A DNA stretch of 64,000 nucleotides. It comes from Paenilisteria newyorkensis (GTDB taxonomy: Bacteria > Bacillota > Bacilli > Lactobacillales > Listeriaceae). The translations under genes were made by a program, and so were the position numbers. The DNA is taken from contig NZ_JNFB01000007.1 in NCBI RefSeq assembly GCF_000766145.1, positions 1 to 64,000 on the forward strand, read 5' to 3'. The stretch's first letter is position 1. Each line of letters opens with the position of its first letter. The notes below the pieces were generated by a model. That model was not told the origin of the DNA. It saw only the letters and a program-made list of their open reading frames with translations, and ran no database searches. This document shows, piece by piece, positions 8,464-18,185 of this stretch.

Positions 8464-9735
8464 ATGCCGGACATATCCATTTCCTATCTGGAAAAACTGA
8501 CAATTAAAGAAATTTATGCGCTTGCAAAGGAACATAAGATTCCCTATTATAGCAAGCTCACGAAACGAGAACTCAGCTTTGCTCTGCTAAAGGCAAGTGC
8601 TGAAAAACAAGGCTTCTTCTTCATGGAAGGCGTTCTTGATATTATTGCCTCGGAAGGTTTTGGCTTCCTGCGCCCCATCAACTATTCCGCGAGTTCCGAA
8701 GACATCTACATATCAGCTTCCCAAATCAGACGTTTTGATCTAAGAACAGGTGATAAAGTTTCAGGAAAAGTCCGTCCTCCAAAAGAGAATGAACGCTATT
8801 TTGGCTTGCTTCACGTCGAGGCGGTTAACGGTGAAAATCCAGAAGTCGCGAAAGATCGTGTCCATTTTCCCGGCCTAACGCCGCTTTATCCTGATCGCCA
8901 AATACGTATGGAGATTGGTCAAGAGCCGATTTCAACGCGTATGATTGACATGATTGCGCCGATTGGTTTTGGTCAACGTGGACTCATTGTAGCCCCGCCT
9001 AAAGCTGGTAAAACGATTCTTTTAAAAGAAATTGCTAATGCGATCACAGAAAATAGTCCAGATGCAGAATTGATTGTACTACTAATCGATGAACGTCCAG
9101 AAGAAGTAACCGATATTGAACGCTCCGTCAAAGCAGAGGTTGTTAGCTCGACGTTTGACGAAGTTCCAGAGAATCACATCAAAGTTGCAGAACTCGTCTT
9201 AGAACGGGCAATGCGCCTTGTAGAGCAGAAGCGTGACGTTATTATTTTGATGGATAGCATTACGCGTTTAGCCAGAGCCTATAATCTCGTTATTCCACCG
9301 AGCGGTCGAACGCTGTCAGGTGGTATCGATCCAGCCGCGTTCCACAGACCGAAGCGCTTTTTCGGGGCTGCTCGAAATATCGAAGAAGGCGGAAGTTTAA
9401 CAATCTTGGCGACGGCGCTTGTTGACACCGGTTCGCGGATGGACGACGTTATCTACGAAGAATTCAAAGGAACCGGAAACATGGAGCTTCATCTCGATCG
9501 CGCGATGGCAGAACGCCGCGTCTTCCCAGCCATTGATATTCGCCGCTCAGGAACGCGTAAAGAAGAACTCCTACTTCCAAAAGAAAACCTCGAACAGCTT
9601 TGGAAAATCCGTAAAATTATGCCGATTCAAGGCGATGCACTAGACATTTCAGAACGCTTTATTCGCTATTTGAAAAAGACGCCGACGAACGCAGATTTTT
9701 TCGAAGTTATCCAAACAGAAATGTTTAAAAAATAA
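8464..9735 (+). CDS. rho: Transcription termination factor Rho
   Basis: Hexameric RNA-dependent ATPase/translocase that ends transcription on untranslated RNA. 423 residues: an N-terminal Rho domain ([16 protein letters not shown]), a cold-shock-like RNA-binding domain around 50-120 ([13 protein letters not shown]), then the RecA-type ATPase with APPKAGKT as Walker A, the [11 protein letters not shown] stretch, and [12 protein letters not shown] carrying the Q-loop region. AAAAGGTGG precedes the ATG. It is a single gene followed closely by rpmE2. In L. monocytogenes I recall two genes (a glycosyltransferase and gtcA) between rho and rpmE; here only about 100 bases separate them. Confidence 0.96.
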   Translation: MPDISISYLEKLTIKEIYALAKEHKIPYYSKLTKRELSFALLKASAEKQGFFFMEGVLDIIASEGFGFLRPINYSASSEDIYISASQIRRFDLRTGDKVSGKVRPPKENERYFGLLHVEAVNGENPEVAKDRVHFPGLTPLYPDRQIRMEIGQEPISTRMIDMIAPIGFGQRGLIVAPPKAGKTILLKEIANAITENSPDAELIVLLIDERPEEVTDIERSVKAEVVSSTFDEVPENHIKVAELVLERAMRLVEQKRDVIILMDSITRLARAYNLVIPPSGRTLSGGIDPAAFHRPKRFFGAARNIEEGGSLTILATALVDTGSRMDDVIYEEFKGTGNMELHLDRAMAERRVFPAIDIRRSGTRKEELLLPKENLEQLWKIRKIMPIQGDALDISERFIRYLKKTPTNADFFEVIQTEMFKK

Positions 9736-9837
9736 GCCTTGCTAAATTAGAAAAGCATTGTTATAATGAGTTTACTGTGTGCAATTGTGCAGAAATTACT
9801 CTGTTTCAGATGATTCAGGGCGAAGGAGTTGAAAACA

Positions 9838-10083
9838 ATGAAAGCTGGAATTCACCCGGAATACCGTCAAGTGGTATTTCTTGATACTAGTACAGATTTC
9901 AAATTTCTTTCTGGTTCTACTAAGGGCTCGAACGAAACTATTCAATGGGAAGATGGCAACGAGTATCCATTACTACGTGTCGAGATCAGTTCTGATTCTC
10001 ACCCATTCTATACTGGTAAACAAAAACATGCGACAGCCGACGGACGTGTCGACCGTTTCAACAAGAAATACGGCATCAAATAA
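9838..10083 (+). CDS. rpmE2: Large ribosomal subunit protein L31, type B
   Basis: Structural protein of the 50S subunit. The 81 residues begin [14 protein letters not shown] and lack the CxxC zinc pairs of classical L31, which defines the zinc-independent type B form; in Bacillus the type B paralogue takes over under zinc limitation. I use ATG 9838, with AAGGAG 10-15 bases upstream, rather than TTG 9829, which is too close to that site. It is followed by a strong terminator. Confidence 0.95.
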   Translation: MKAGIHPEYRQVVFLDTSTDFKFLSGSTKGSNETIQWEDGNEYPLLRVEISSDSHPFYTGKQKHATADGRVDRFNKKYGIK

Positions 10084-10110
10084 AAAAGTCACCCTCGGGT
10101 GGCTTTTTTA
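10083..10110 (+). terminator. Terminator of rpmE2
   Basis: AAAAAAGTCACCC and GGGTGGCTTTTTT pair around a two-base loop directly after the stop codon; the T tract follows immediately. Confidence 0.9.
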
Positions 10111-10133
10111 TTTGATGCCTTGAGCCTATGCGG

Positions 10134-10509
10134 GGTAAATCGGAGGCAAGCGCTCGCATTGTTGGGGCTGTTCGAAATGGAATGAGTTACAGTCCCAATA
10201 TGCCTAGGAGCATCGCGAATAGGCGTTCCTTCTGGAGATGTATAACAAGGATGCGGTACATCTTTACGGTTCTGCTACACAAGAGCCGTTTCGCTTAACT
10301 TCTCGCCTGGTCGAGGAAACTACTCTCTCCCTGCTTTCAGTCATCACGTACGCCAGTACACTCCGCTTTGTTGTGGTTCTTTGAAGCAAAGCGAATTAGA
10401 ACCTCAATATGCAAAGGAATGAAATGAGTTTGCCATCCTTTTTCACCAAATCACCTGATTGCAATCGCTTTCGCTCGATTTGCGTAAAGCAGAATGTACG
10501 TCTTACGCA
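10134..10509. repeat. Palindromic intergenic element PE4 (composite, two core hairpins)
   Basis: This covers most of the 595-base gene-less gap before the glutathione reductase. Core hairpin 1 is TTGGGGCTGT/ACAGTCCCAA (10162-10171, 10189-10198). Core hairpin 2 is TTGTGGTTCT/AGAACCTCAA (10371-10380, 10398-10407, one mismatch). Both have 17-base loops and are each followed by the small hairpin with a 13-base loop (TGCCTA/TAGGCG at 10201-10225; GCAAA/TTTGC at 10411-10433). The reverse complement of the region matches PE1 over most of its length, including GCGGAGTGTAC...GTACGTGA and the loop TCGAGCGAAAGCG. TGCGTAA/TTACGCA (10481-10509) closes it. Confidence 0.8.
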
Positions 10510-10678
10510 GAAAAAGAAAAAATTAGTGGACCATTGGAGAATTTTTAGTTCTTCTTTGTACAAAGCCCGAATCAAAGTGAGAAAAACATAAAACCGCGCA
10601 ACAAAATCCAAACATTTTCATTTCAATCTTGCTTGGGGTAGAATTGGAGGATAGAGAAATAAATGAGGAGGTTTTCAT

Positions 10679-12031
10679 ATGGTGGAACATTATGATTATA
10701 TAGCGATTGGTGGAGGTAGTGGCGGGATTTCTTCGGTGAATCGTGCGGCTAGTTATGGGAAGAAATGTGCGCTTGTGGAGCCGAAACATCTTGGTGGGAC
10801 GTGTGTGAATGTTGGCTGTGTTCCTAAAAAAGTGATGTGGTACGGGGCTCAGATTTCAGAGGCGATGCACAAATATGCGCCGGATTATGGGTTCGATGTG
10901 AAACAGGAGCGTTTTGATTTTGCGAAGTTGGTGGAAAATCGGGAAGCGTATATTGAGCGGATTCATGGTTCGTATCAGCGCGGACTCGATCATAATAAGG
11001 TCGATATTTTGAAGGGATACGCATCGTTTGTGGATGAGCACACGATTGAGGTGAACGGCAAGCATTATACGGCGGATCATATTTTGGTCGCGACTGGTGG
11101 GAAGCCTGCTTGGCCGGACGTTCCTGGTGCGGAATTGGGGACGGACTCGGATGGCTTTTTTGCGTGGACGGAGTTGCCTAAAAGCGTGGCGGTTGTTGGT
11201 GCTGGCTACATTGCGGTGGAACTTGCGGGCGTATTGCAGGGCTTTGGTGTAGAGACGCATTTATTTGTTCGGAAACACGCGCCATTACGCAATTTTGACC
11301 CCTTATTAGTGGAAACTTTGGTGGAGGTCATGAAGGAACAGGGACCGACGCTTCATACGGAGGCGATTCCTAAGGAGGTCACGCAAAATGAGGACGGCTC
11401 GGTGACGCTTCATTTGGAGGATGGCCGGACGCAGACGGTGGAGAAATTGATCTGGGCGATTGGCAGAACACCGGTGACCGAGACGCTGAATTTGGCGGCA
11501 ACGGCTGTGGAGCTGGATAAAAAAGGCTACATTAAAGTGGATAAATTCCAAAATACGGCGGTTCCAGGAATCTATGCGGTCGGGGATATTACGGGGCATA
11601 TCGAGCTGACCCCGGTTGCGATTGCGGCTGGGCGTCGCTTGTCTGAGCGGTTGTTTAATGGGAAATTGGATGAGCATCTGGATTATAATCTGATTCCGAC
11701 GGTTGTTTTTAGTCATCCGGCGATTGGGACGGTTGGTTTGACGGAACCGGAAGCGATAGAGAAATATGGGGAGACGCAAGTGAAAGTGTATACGTCCTCG
11801 TTTACCTCGATGTACACGGCGATTACAGAGCACCGCGAGCCTTGCCGAATGAAGTTGGTTTGTGCTGGTGATAATGAGAAAGTGGTCGGCTTGCACGGCA
11901 TCGGAACGGGTGTTGATGAAATGATTCAAGGCTTTGCGGTTGCGATGAAAATGGGCGCGACGAAAGCTGATTTTGATAACACGGTTGCGATTCATCCGAC
12001 GGGTTCTGAGGAATTTGTGACGATGCGTTAA
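10679..12031 (+). CDS. gor: Glutathione-disulfide reductase
   Basis: FAD- and NADPH-dependent disulfide reductase that regenerates reduced glutathione in the cytosol. 450 residues. FAD fold [14 protein letters not shown], redox pair in [13 protein letters not shown] (Cys42, Cys47), second nucleotide fold [19 protein letters not shown], third FAD contact YAVGDITG, and the C-terminal His-Pro of [14 protein letters not shown] that serves as acid/base of the partner subunit. The arginine-rich VRKHAPLR after the second fold fits NADPH preference. Listeria makes glutathione (GshF), so this function is plausible; a related disulfide such as CoA disulfide is less likely. ATG follows GAGGAGG. A single-gene unit ending at a shared convergent terminator. 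Confidence 0.88.
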   Translation: MVEHYDYIAIGGGSGGISSVNRAASYGKKCALVEPKHLGGTCVNVGCVPKKVMWYGAQISEAMHKYAPDYGFDVKQERFDFAKLVENREAYIERIHGSYQRGLDHNKVDILKGYASFVDEHTIEVNGKHYTADHILVATGGKPAWPDVPGAELGTDSDGFFAWTELPKSVAVVGAGYIAVELAGVLQGFGVETHLFVRKHAPLRNFDPLLVETLVEVMKEQGPTLHTEAIPKEVTQNEDGSVTLHLEDGRTQTVEKLIWAIGRTPVTETLNLAATAVELDKKGYIKVDKFQNTAVPGIYAVGDITGHIELTPVAIAAGRRLSERLFNGKLDEHLDYNLIPTVVFSHPAIGTVGLTEPEAIEKYGETQVKVYTSSFTSMYTAITEHREPCRMKLVCAGDNEKVVGLHGIGTGVDEMIQGFAVAMKMGATKADFDNTVAIHPTGSEEFVTMR

Positions 12032-12042
12032 TTAGATACTTT

Positions 12043-12080
12043 AAAAGCGCCATTCCGAGCTGGGAACGGCGCTTTTTTTT
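12043..12080. terminator. Bidirectional terminator between gor and the MATE gene
   Basis: AAAAGCGCC and GGCGCTTTTTTTT form a stem whose A-rich left flank serves the minus strand and T-rich right flank the plus strand. It overlaps the stop codon of the MATE gene (12079-12081). Confidence 0.85.
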
Positions 12081-13455
12081 AGGAAGCTGTACTTATTTTG
12101 ACTCCGGTCACAGCGGGTGTTTTTAATTTTTTCTGGAAGGCAATGAAGAAGATAAGCCCCATCACGGCGGTTATGATTTCGGTGATTGTCATGGACCAAA
12201 TGACGCCGTGGAGGCCAAGTGTTGCGTGTAGAATCAGAATCATTGGGATGTAAAGGACGCCTTGTGTGATGGACATAACCATCGTCGCTGTACCTTGTCC
12301 GGTTGCTTGGAAAAGACTGATGAATAAGCCAGTAAAGCCGTTGAATATTGCTGATACAAGCATAGCCACGAGAATGTAGGTGCCAACGCTTAGAACGCTC
12401 GGGTCGTTGGAGAATAGGTGGATAATCGGCGCCCTAAATAGGTAAACGAAGCCGACGAACGTAACGGAAATGATGCCGATATAAAGGGACGCTTGTTTCA
12501 TACCAGCTTTAAATCTCGGAATATTCTTACTAGTAAAATTAAAGGCGAAGAATGGAATGAGACCAAAGAACAGTCCCATAGCTAAAAATTCTGGGATTTG
12601 AACGATGCGTAGTGCAATTCCGAATCCAGCGATAACATTATCGCCATATTGGATCGCAAAATTGTTGAGTAGTAAGGTTGTTACGATTAAAAAGGCTGAT
12701 TGTAATAGTTCGGAGACGCCAATTTTATAAATTTCGAGTTGGTCTTTGATGGAGATTTTGAAGTGTTTCAGGAAGCCTTGTAAATGTTCGCTGCGTTTTT
12801 CTAGGAAGTAGAGGTAGTAAATGGCGGAACCGAGTTGGGATAAGACCATAGCTAGTGCGGCTCCGGCAACGTGCCAGCCTAGGCCTAGAATCAAAATAGG
12901 ATCGAGAATGAGGCTGAGGCCGGTGCTGATGAAAATGCCGTACATGGATTCTTTGGAAGCGCCGCCCGACCGGACTAATTGTTCCAAAGCGAAGTTCAGT
13001 ATGACGATGAAACCGCCTGCGAATAAGGTTAGCGCATAAGTTTTGGCGTAATCAAAGGTTGCTGCATCAGCACCGAGTAGTTGGGTAATAGGATTGATTA
13101 AAAAGAAAGCAAGGAGTGCGAGTAAAAGTCCGGCAATAATGCTGGCGTAGAATGTGTAGCCGGCGATGCGCTTGCCTTTTTCGGTGTCTTTTTGGCCATT
13201 GAGGCGGGTGATAAATGTGCCACCACCGACACCGAATACGTTACCGAAAGCCATGAGAACGGTGAAAATTGGTAAGCCGAGCGTGATCGCGGAGAGCATG
13301 CTGGTATCGTGCAGCAATCCGATGAAATAGGCGTTGATGACGTTATAAATAGTGCCGACAGACATCCCGATCATCATGGGGATCGATAAATGGGCGATGG
13401 CTTTTTTCACGGGTGCGGTTTCTAAATAATATTGATCTGAAAATTTCTTGGTCAT
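12079..13455 (-). CDS. MATE family multidrug efflux transporter (MepA-like)
   Basis: Cation-coupled drug/metabolite antiporter in the cytoplasmic membrane, 458 residues with about twelve membrane segments in two related halves. The N-terminus (LSIPMMIGMSVGTIYNVINAYFIG) and GNVFGVGGGTFITRLNG are typical of the MepA branch of MATE proteins. It is the distal gene of a two-gene minus-strand operon, 16 bases after a MarR-type regulator. That pairing mirrors mepR-mepA of Staphylococcus aureus, where the regulator represses both genes and releases DNA on binding drugs. Substrates cannot be read from sequence. Confidence 0.88.
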   Translation of the reverse strand: MTKKFSDQYYLETAPVKKAIAHLSIPMMIGMSVGTIYNVINAYFIGLLHDTSMLSAITLGLPIFTVLMAFGNVFGVGGGTFITRLNGQKDTEKGKRIAGYTFYASIIAGLLLALLAFFLINPITQLLGADAATFDYAKTYALTLFAGGFIVILNFALEQLVRSGGASKESMYGIFISTGLSLILDPILILGLGWHVAGAALAMVLSQLGSAIYYLYFLEKRSEHLQGFLKHFKISIKDQLEIYKIGVSELLQSAFLIVTTLLLNNFAIQYGDNVIAGFGIALRIVQIPEFLAMGLFFGLIPFFAFNFTSKNIPRFKAGMKQASLYIGIISVTFVGFVYLFRAPIIHLFSNDPSVLSVGTYILVAMLVSAIFNGFTGLFISLFQATGQGTATMVMSITQGVLYIPMILILHATLGLHGVIWSMTITEIITAVMGLIFFIAFQKKLKTPAVTGVKISTAS

Positions 13456-13471
13456 GTTCTTTCCTTCTTCC

Positions 13472-13903
13472 TTATAGGCTATCTTGTACTTTTTCCAAAA
13501 GCGATTTTAATTGTTCGGCTTCGGTAGCGGTGAGGTCTTGCGTGATGCTGGCTTCGATTTCGGCAAAAATGGTGTTGAATTCTTCTATTAATGCCACGCC
13601 TTTATCTAGGACGTAGATTTTTTTTTGGCGTTCGTTGTTTTCTGGGATGACGCGTTTGATGTAGCCTTTTTTCTCGAGGCCTTGTAGCATGCTCGTGATG
13701 CTGGCGCCTTTACGGTTGAATTGGGTGGCGAGATCTTTTTGAATAACTCCGCGGTCCTGGTTCTCAAAAATATAGCCAATCATGCGTCCTTGCTGGCCGT
13801 TGAGGTCTAGTTCGCGAAGTCTGGCATCGGCGGTCATCTTGATTTTCATCCCAACGCCTCGGAATAAATCGGAATACGGGGTGTTTAGTGGTTGATTGCT
13901 CAT
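13472..13903 (-). CDS. MarR family transcriptional repressor (MepR-like)
   Basis: Winged-helix regulator, 143 residues, with the central helix-turn-helix and wing visible as VIQKDLATQFNRKGASITSMLQGLEKKGYIKRVIPENNERQKKIYVLDKG. First gene of the operon with the MATE transporter and reading away from hom. The start follows AAGGAG. Its promoter carries two near-identical palindromes (13923-13936, 13957-13970), expected to be its own binding sites, so autorepression plus control of the pump is the likely circuit. Confidence 0.88.
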   Translation of the reverse strand: MSNQPLNTPYSDLFRGVGMKIKMTADARLRELDLNGQQGRMIGYIFENQDRGVIQKDLATQFNRKGASITSMLQGLEKKGYIKRVIPENNERQKKIYVLDKGVALIEEFNTIFAEIEASITQDLTATEAEQLKSLLEKVQDSL

Positions 13904-13922
13904 TTTAATTCGACTCCTTATA

Positions 13923-13976
13923 GTTAGAATTCTAACTTAATAAAGTGATTATAATCGATAGAATTCTAACTGTCAA
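13923..13976 (-). promoter_or_regulatory. MarR-MATE operon promoter with two overlapping operators
   Basis: Read on the minus strand: consensus TTGACA (13971-13976), 17-bp spacer, consensus TATAAT (13948-13953). Palindrome GTTAGAATTCTAAC at 13923-13936 is perfect; a second copy at 13957-13970 differs by one base and fills the spacer between -35 and -10. Occupancy of either should block RNA polymerase. The GTTAG...CTAAC half-sites resemble those of staphylococcal MepR. Confidence 0.85.
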
Positions 13977-14088
13977 GTCTCTAATTTAAACAAGATAGAG
14001 ATGCAGCCTTTTTTACGTTTCTCTCCCTAGATGTGATAGTCTTGTGAACATTGTCCTAAATGAATATTCTGATATGTCAAATAATCCT

Positions 14089-14117
14089 TTGCTTTATGAT
14101 AAGAAATTGCGTATAAT
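14089..14117 (+). promoter_or_regulatory. Promoter of the hom-thrC-thrB operon
   Basis: TTGCTT (14089-14094), 17-bp spacer, TATAAT (14112-14117), about 40 bases before the hom start. No T-box or other leader fits in the remaining space. Confidence 0.7.
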
Positions 14118-14157
14118 AAGCATAATTACATGGTTTTATAACTAAGGAGGTTGACAA

Positions 14158-15444
14158 GTGGAAGCGAAATTAGAAGTTGGGATTTTAGGATTTGGAACAG
14201 TTGGGAGTGGTGTCATTCATATTTTAGAAGAGCATGCAGAGAAAATTAGTCAAATGACTGGCTACCAAGTGAGCGTCAAAACGGTGCTCGTGCGCGACTT
14301 AGAGAAAAATCGTCGTTACGAGACGAAGGGATTTAGCTTGACCACGGAACCTTCTGACATTTTAAATGATCCAGCCATTTCGGTGGTTGTGGAAGTTATG
14401 GGAAGCATTGAACCGGCGCGTGAGTATGTCTTACAGGCGCTTAATGCTGGGAAACATGTTGTGACGGCGAACAAGGATTTAATCGCGTTGCACGGGGACG
14501 AACTGATTGCTGTTGCGCAGGCGAACCAATGTGATTTATTTTACGAAGCGAGCGTTGCTGGTGGAATTCCGATTTTGCGCACGATTGTGAACGGGCTCGC
14601 GGCTGATAAAATTCAGAAAGTTATGGGAATCGTGAACGGTACGACGAACTTCATGTTGACGAAAATGAAGACGGAGAAGCGAAGTTATGAGGATGTTTTG
14701 AAAGAGGCGCAGGACTTAGGTTTTGCGGAATCTGATCCAACGAACGATGTGGACGGAATCGACGCGGCTCGCAAAATGGTTATTTTGACGCGATTGTCAT
14801 TTGGCATGAATGTGGACTTGGCGGACGTGGATACGGTTGGTATTCGTGGGATTGCGCCGCGGGATATGGAAGTTGCGGAGCAGTTGAAATACGTGATTAA
14901 ATTGGTCGGTACGGCGGAAGAGAAGAACGGTTCGGTCGCGGTTAGCGTTGGGCCAGTGCTCTTGCCGAAATACCACCCGATGGCGGGCGTGAACAACGAG
15001 AATAATGCGGTGTTTGTAACGGGTGCTGCGGCTGGAGAGACGATGTATTACGGGCCTGGTGCTGGTGAATTACCTACGGCGACGAGTGTTGTCAGCGATA
15101 TTATTACGGTTGCCAAAAACAGCAAGTTAGGCATTAACGGCAATGTATTTAATAGTTATAAACATGATACGAAGCAGACGGTACCGGAAGAAATTTTCTC
15201 GAAATATTATTTGCGGATTGTCATGGATGATAAAACGGGAACGTTCCTGAAGTTAACGCAGATTTTTGCGGAAGCGGGCGTTGGTTTTGATAAAATTTTG
15301 CAGGAACCGCTGGATGAGTTTACGGCGACGGTTGTTGTGGTGACGCATGTGACGAGCAAGGCGCAACTGGAACAAGCGATCGAAAAAGTGAAACTGGAAC
15401 CGCAAATGCAAGTCGAAGCGAAATATCAAGTTGTGGAGGGATAA
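14158..15444 (+). CDS. hom: Homoserine dehydrogenase
   Basis: NAD(P)H-dependent reduction of aspartate semialdehyde to homoserine, the branch point to threonine and methionine. 428 residues: an N-terminal nucleotide-binding fold (GILGFGTVGSGVIHIL), a catalytic domain with ANKDLIALHG and GIVNGTTNFMLTKM, and a C-terminal ACT domain (about 350-428, beginning YYLRIVMDDKTGTFLKL) expected to sense threonine. The GTG start follows AAGGAGG. First gene of a tight threonine operon; thrC begins 3 bases after the stop. Confidence 0.96.
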   Translation: MEAKLEVGILGFGTVGSGVIHILEEHAEKISQMTGYQVSVKTVLVRDLEKNRRYETKGFSLTTEPSDILNDPAISVVVEVMGSIEPAREYVLQALNAGKHVVTANKDLIALHGDELIAVAQANQCDLFYEASVAGGIPILRTIVNGLAADKIQKVMGIVNGTTNFMLTKMKTEKRSYEDVLKEAQDLGFAESDPTNDVDGIDAARKMVILTRLSFGMNVDLADVDTVGIRGIAPRDMEVAEQLKYVIKLVGTAEEKNGSVAVSVGPVLLPKYHPMAGVNNENNAVFVTGAAAGETMYYGPGAGELPTATSVVSDIITVAKNSKLGINGNVFNSYKHDTKQTVPEEIFSKYYLRIVMDDKTGTFLKLTQIFAEAGVGFDKILQEPLDEFTATVVVVTHVTSKAQLEQAIEKVKLEPQMQVEAKYQVVEG

Positions 15445-15447
15445 AGC

Positions 15448-16506
15448 ATGTATGAAGGATTATTGAAACGATATAAGGATTATTTACCGATTACGGACAA
15501 AACACCGATGATTGGCTTGGCGGAAGGGAATACACCGCTTATTCCGTTACCGAATTTGTCGAAGGAACTTGGCGTGACGTTATATGGGAAATATGAAGGC
15601 TTGAATCCGACGGGGTCGTTTAAGGATCGCGGAATGGTGATGGCTGTTGCAAAAGCGAAGGAAGAGGGCGCGACGGCGGTCATTTGTGCTTCTACTGGGA
15701 ATACGTCGGCGGCAGCGGCTGCGTACGCGACTCGCGCGGGGATGAAGGCGTATGTCGTGATTCCAGATGGCAAAGTGGCGCTTGGTAAATTGGCGCAGGC
15801 AGTGATGTATGGCGCGGATATTATCGCGATTCAAGGGAACTTTGATGAAGCTTTGGACGCGGTTCGTGAGCTTGCGGAAACGGAAGCCGTGGCGCTTGTT
15901 AACTCGGTGAATCCGTATCGTTTGGAAGGCCAGAAGACAGCGGCGTTCGAGATTTGCGAACAATTAGGTGGGAAAGCGCCAGACGTGCTTGCGATTCCGG
16001 TTGGGAACGCGGGGAACATTTCGGCGTATTGGAAAGGTTTCAAAGAATGGGACGGTCATTTTGGCGTTGGTTTACCGCGGATGCATGGTTTTGAAGCGGA
16101 GGGTGCGGCGGCGATCGTTCAAGGTGCGCCAATCAAGAATCCTGAGACGATTGCGACGGCGATTCGGATTGGTAACCCTGCAAGTTGGGGCTTGGCTGAG
16201 GCTGCGCGTGATGAGTCTAAGGGTTATATCCATTCGGTGACGGACGACGAGATTGTGAATGCTTACAAAAAAGTCGCAGCGCAAGATGGTGTGTTTATTG
16301 AGCCAGGCTCGGCGGCATCGCTTGCTGGCGTAATTCAACACGTGAAAAGTGGCGCGATCAAACAAGGCGAAACGGTCGTGTGTGTGTTCACTGGAAACGG
16401 CTTGAAAGACCCGGATACGGCGATGAGCGTGCATGAAGTTCCAATTTCGCATGTGGAAGGCGTGGACGCAATGCGTGATTACTTGCGCGGAGGCGTGACG
16501 AAATGA
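15448..16506 (+). CDS. thrC: Threonine synthase
   Basis: PLP enzyme converting O-phosphohomoserine to threonine, 352 residues. The PLP lysine lies in [10 protein letters not shown] (about residue 58), and the phosphate-binding glycine stretch is [14 protein letters not shown]. This is the short class typical of Bacillus. It starts 3 bases after hom, and its TGA overlaps the thrB ATG, so the three genes are translationally linked. Confidence 0.96.
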   Translation: MYEGLLKRYKDYLPITDKTPMIGLAEGNTPLIPLPNLSKELGVTLYGKYEGLNPTGSFKDRGMVMAVAKAKEEGATAVICASTGNTSAAAAAYATRAGMKAYVVIPDGKVALGKLAQAVMYGADIIAIQGNFDEALDAVRELAETEAVALVNSVNPYRLEGQKTAAFEICEQLGGKAPDVLAIPVGNAGNISAYWKGFKEWDGHFGVGLPRMHGFEAEGAAAIVQGAPIKNPETIATAIRIGNPASWGLAEAARDESKGYIHSVTDDEIVNAYKKVAAQDGVFIEPGSAASLAGVIQHVKSGAIKQGETVVCVFTGNGLKDPDTAMSVHEVPISHVEGVDAMRDYLRGGVTK

Positions 16507-17372
16507 TTAGAATCCAAGTTCCGGCTACAACAGCGAATCTTGGACCAGGCTTTGATTCGTGTGGTCTTGCGTTATCGCTTTATTTGACGCTAGAAGTTTT
16601 GGAGCCAGCAAAAGAGTGGCATATCGCGCATGATTTAGGCGACGGAATCCCGATGGACGCGTCAAACGTCATCGTCGAAACCGCGCTTAGCATCGCGCCA
16701 AATCTCGAACCACACAATTTGAAAATGCTCTGCGATATCCCAGCGGCGCGCGGACTTGGAAGTAGTTCGGCGGCCGTTGTGGCAGGCATTGAGCTTGCGA
16801 ATATACTCGCGAATTTGGAGTTGACGCCAGAACGCAAAGTCGAGATTGCCGCGGAAATCGAAGGCCATCCGGATAACGTTGCCCCAGCCGTGCTCGGTAA
16901 TTTTGTCGTTGGTGCAAAATTGGATGGTGAAGATTTCTACGTGAGGCATCTTTTCCCAGACTGCGCGCTGCTCGCGTTTATTCCGCAAGAAGTACTCCTA
17001 ACGAGTGAGAGTCGCGGTGTTTTGCCGGATCAGCTTCCGTACAAAGAGGCGGTCAAAGCTAGCAGTATTGCCAATGTGATGATCGCGGCGCTTTTGCAAA
17101 ATGATTTGAAACTCGCAGGTGAGATGATGGAACGCGATTTATGGCATGAGAAATATCGTGCCAAACTTGTGCCTCATCTGAAGCCTTTGCGTGAATTGAC
17201 GAAAGCGAACGGTGCCTACGCTGCGTGTTTGAGTGGCGCGGGTCCAACGATTCTAATCTTCGCTCCAAAAACGGAAAGCGAGAATCTGATACGTGTTATG
17301 AAGGAATTCGATCAAACGGCGACGGTCCTTTCATTAACTGTAGAAGGAAATGGCTCGACGATATTTTCATGA
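16503..17372 (+). CDS. thrB: Homoserine kinase
   Basis: GHMP-family kinase making O-phosphohomoserine, the substrate of the preceding gene's enzyme. 289 residues with the opening motif [19 protein letters not shown], the ATP loop [14 protein letters not shown] and the C-terminal [12 protein letters not shown]. The start ATG overlaps the thrC stop by 4 bases (ATGA). Last gene of the operon, followed by a strong terminator. Confidence 0.96.
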   Translation: MIRIQVPATTANLGPGFDSCGLALSLYLTLEVLEPAKEWHIAHDLGDGIPMDASNVIVETALSIAPNLEPHNLKMLCDIPAARGLGSSSAAVVAGIELANILANLELTPERKVEIAAEIEGHPDNVAPAVLGNFVVGAKLDGEDFYVRHLFPDCALLAFIPQEVLLTSESRGVLPDQLPYKEAVKASSIANVMIAALLQNDLKLAGEMMERDLWHEKYRAKLVPHLKPLRELTKANGAYAACLSGAGPTILIFAPKTESENLIRVMKEFDQTATVLSLTVEGNGSTIFS

Positions 17373-17374
17373 AT

Positions 17375-17422
17375 AAACTACAAGTAAAGTATCGTTTTTA
17401 CGCTTTACTTGTAGTTTTTTTT
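17375..17422 (+). terminator. Terminator of the threonine operon
   Basis: Perfect 15-bp stem AAACTACAAGTAAAG/CTTTACTTGTAGTTT with a T8 tail. Confidence 0.95.
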
Positions 17423-17509
17423 GCCATGCGCATTTAAGAATCTTGCATAGAAAGTTACCTTCAGAATGAGGCTGTTGCTACTTTTACACATTCTCCAAAA
17501 CAATACCTG

Positions 17510-17538
17510 TTGTCCCAAATTACGCGCTATGATAGAAT
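17510..17538 (+). promoter_or_regulatory. Promoter before tdk
   Basis: TTGTCC (17510-17515), 17-bp spacer, TAGAAT (17533-17538), 41 bases before the tdk start. Confidence 0.6.
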
Positions 17539-17579
17539 GAAAAAGAGTTTTTAACATGGGAATGCGAGGTTTTGAGTGA

Positions 17580-18152
17580 ATGGCACAGCTTTTCTTTAGA
17601 TATGGTTCAATGAACAGCGGTAAAACAATTGAAATTTTAAAAGTGGCACATAATTACGAGGAACAAAATAAGCCGGTCATGATTTTTACGTCAGGTATCG
17701 ATGATCGCGATCAAGTCGGCATCATTTCGAGTCGGATTGGCTTAAAACGCGAGGCAACACCAGTATTTTCAGCGACGAATCTGTATGAAGAAGTCGCAAA
17801 AATCGAGCCAAAACCGTATTGCGTACTACTCGATGAATCGCAATTTTTGGAGAAAAAACATATCCTGCAACTAGCGCAAATTGCAGACGGACTCAACATT
17901 CCCGTCATTGCTTACGGCCTAAAAAACGATTTTCAAAATGAACTTTTCGAAGGTTCCAAGTATTTATTGCTTTACGCAGACAAAATCGAGGAAATGAAGA
18001 CGGTTTGTTGGTTTTGCACGAAAAAAGCAACGATGGTTTTGCGTGTGGATGAAGAGGGGAAACCGATGTATAAAGGCGACCAAATCATGATTGGCGGCAA
18101 CGATCGTTACTATCCAGTATGCCGAAAATGTCACGCCAACCCATCAATTTAA
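17580..18152 (+). CDS. tdk: Thymidine kinase
   Basis: Type II thymidine kinase of nucleotide salvage: phosphorylates thymidine with ATP. 190 residues. P-loop [14 protein letters not shown] for Mg and catalysis, and a zinc site formed by CWFCTKK and CRKCHA. It is the first gene of a run with prfA and prmC (33- and 1-base gaps), the same order as in Bacillus and Listeria. Confidence 0.96.
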   Translation: MAQLFFRYGSMNSGKTIEILKVAHNYEEQNKPVMIFTSGIDDRDQVGIISSRIGLKREATPVFSATNLYEEVAKIEPKPYCVLLDESQFLEKKHILQLAQIADGLNIPVIAYGLKNDFQNELFEGSKYLLLYADKIEEMKTVCWFCTKKATMVLRVDEEGKPMYKGDQIMIGGNDRYYPVCRKCHANPSI

Positions 18153-18185
18153 CGTCTTAACAACTAAAAAATGAGGTGAACTTAA

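Noticed and set aside
11306-11995. 229-codon minus-strand reading frame inside gor
   Set aside because: Arginine-rich shadow of a G-rich coding sequence on the opposite strand; the plus-strand protein has all glutathione reductase motifs.
13981-14157. T-box or threonine attenuator before hom
   Set aside because: The promoter lies about 40 bases from the start codon, leaving no room for a leader, and no T-box motif is visible.
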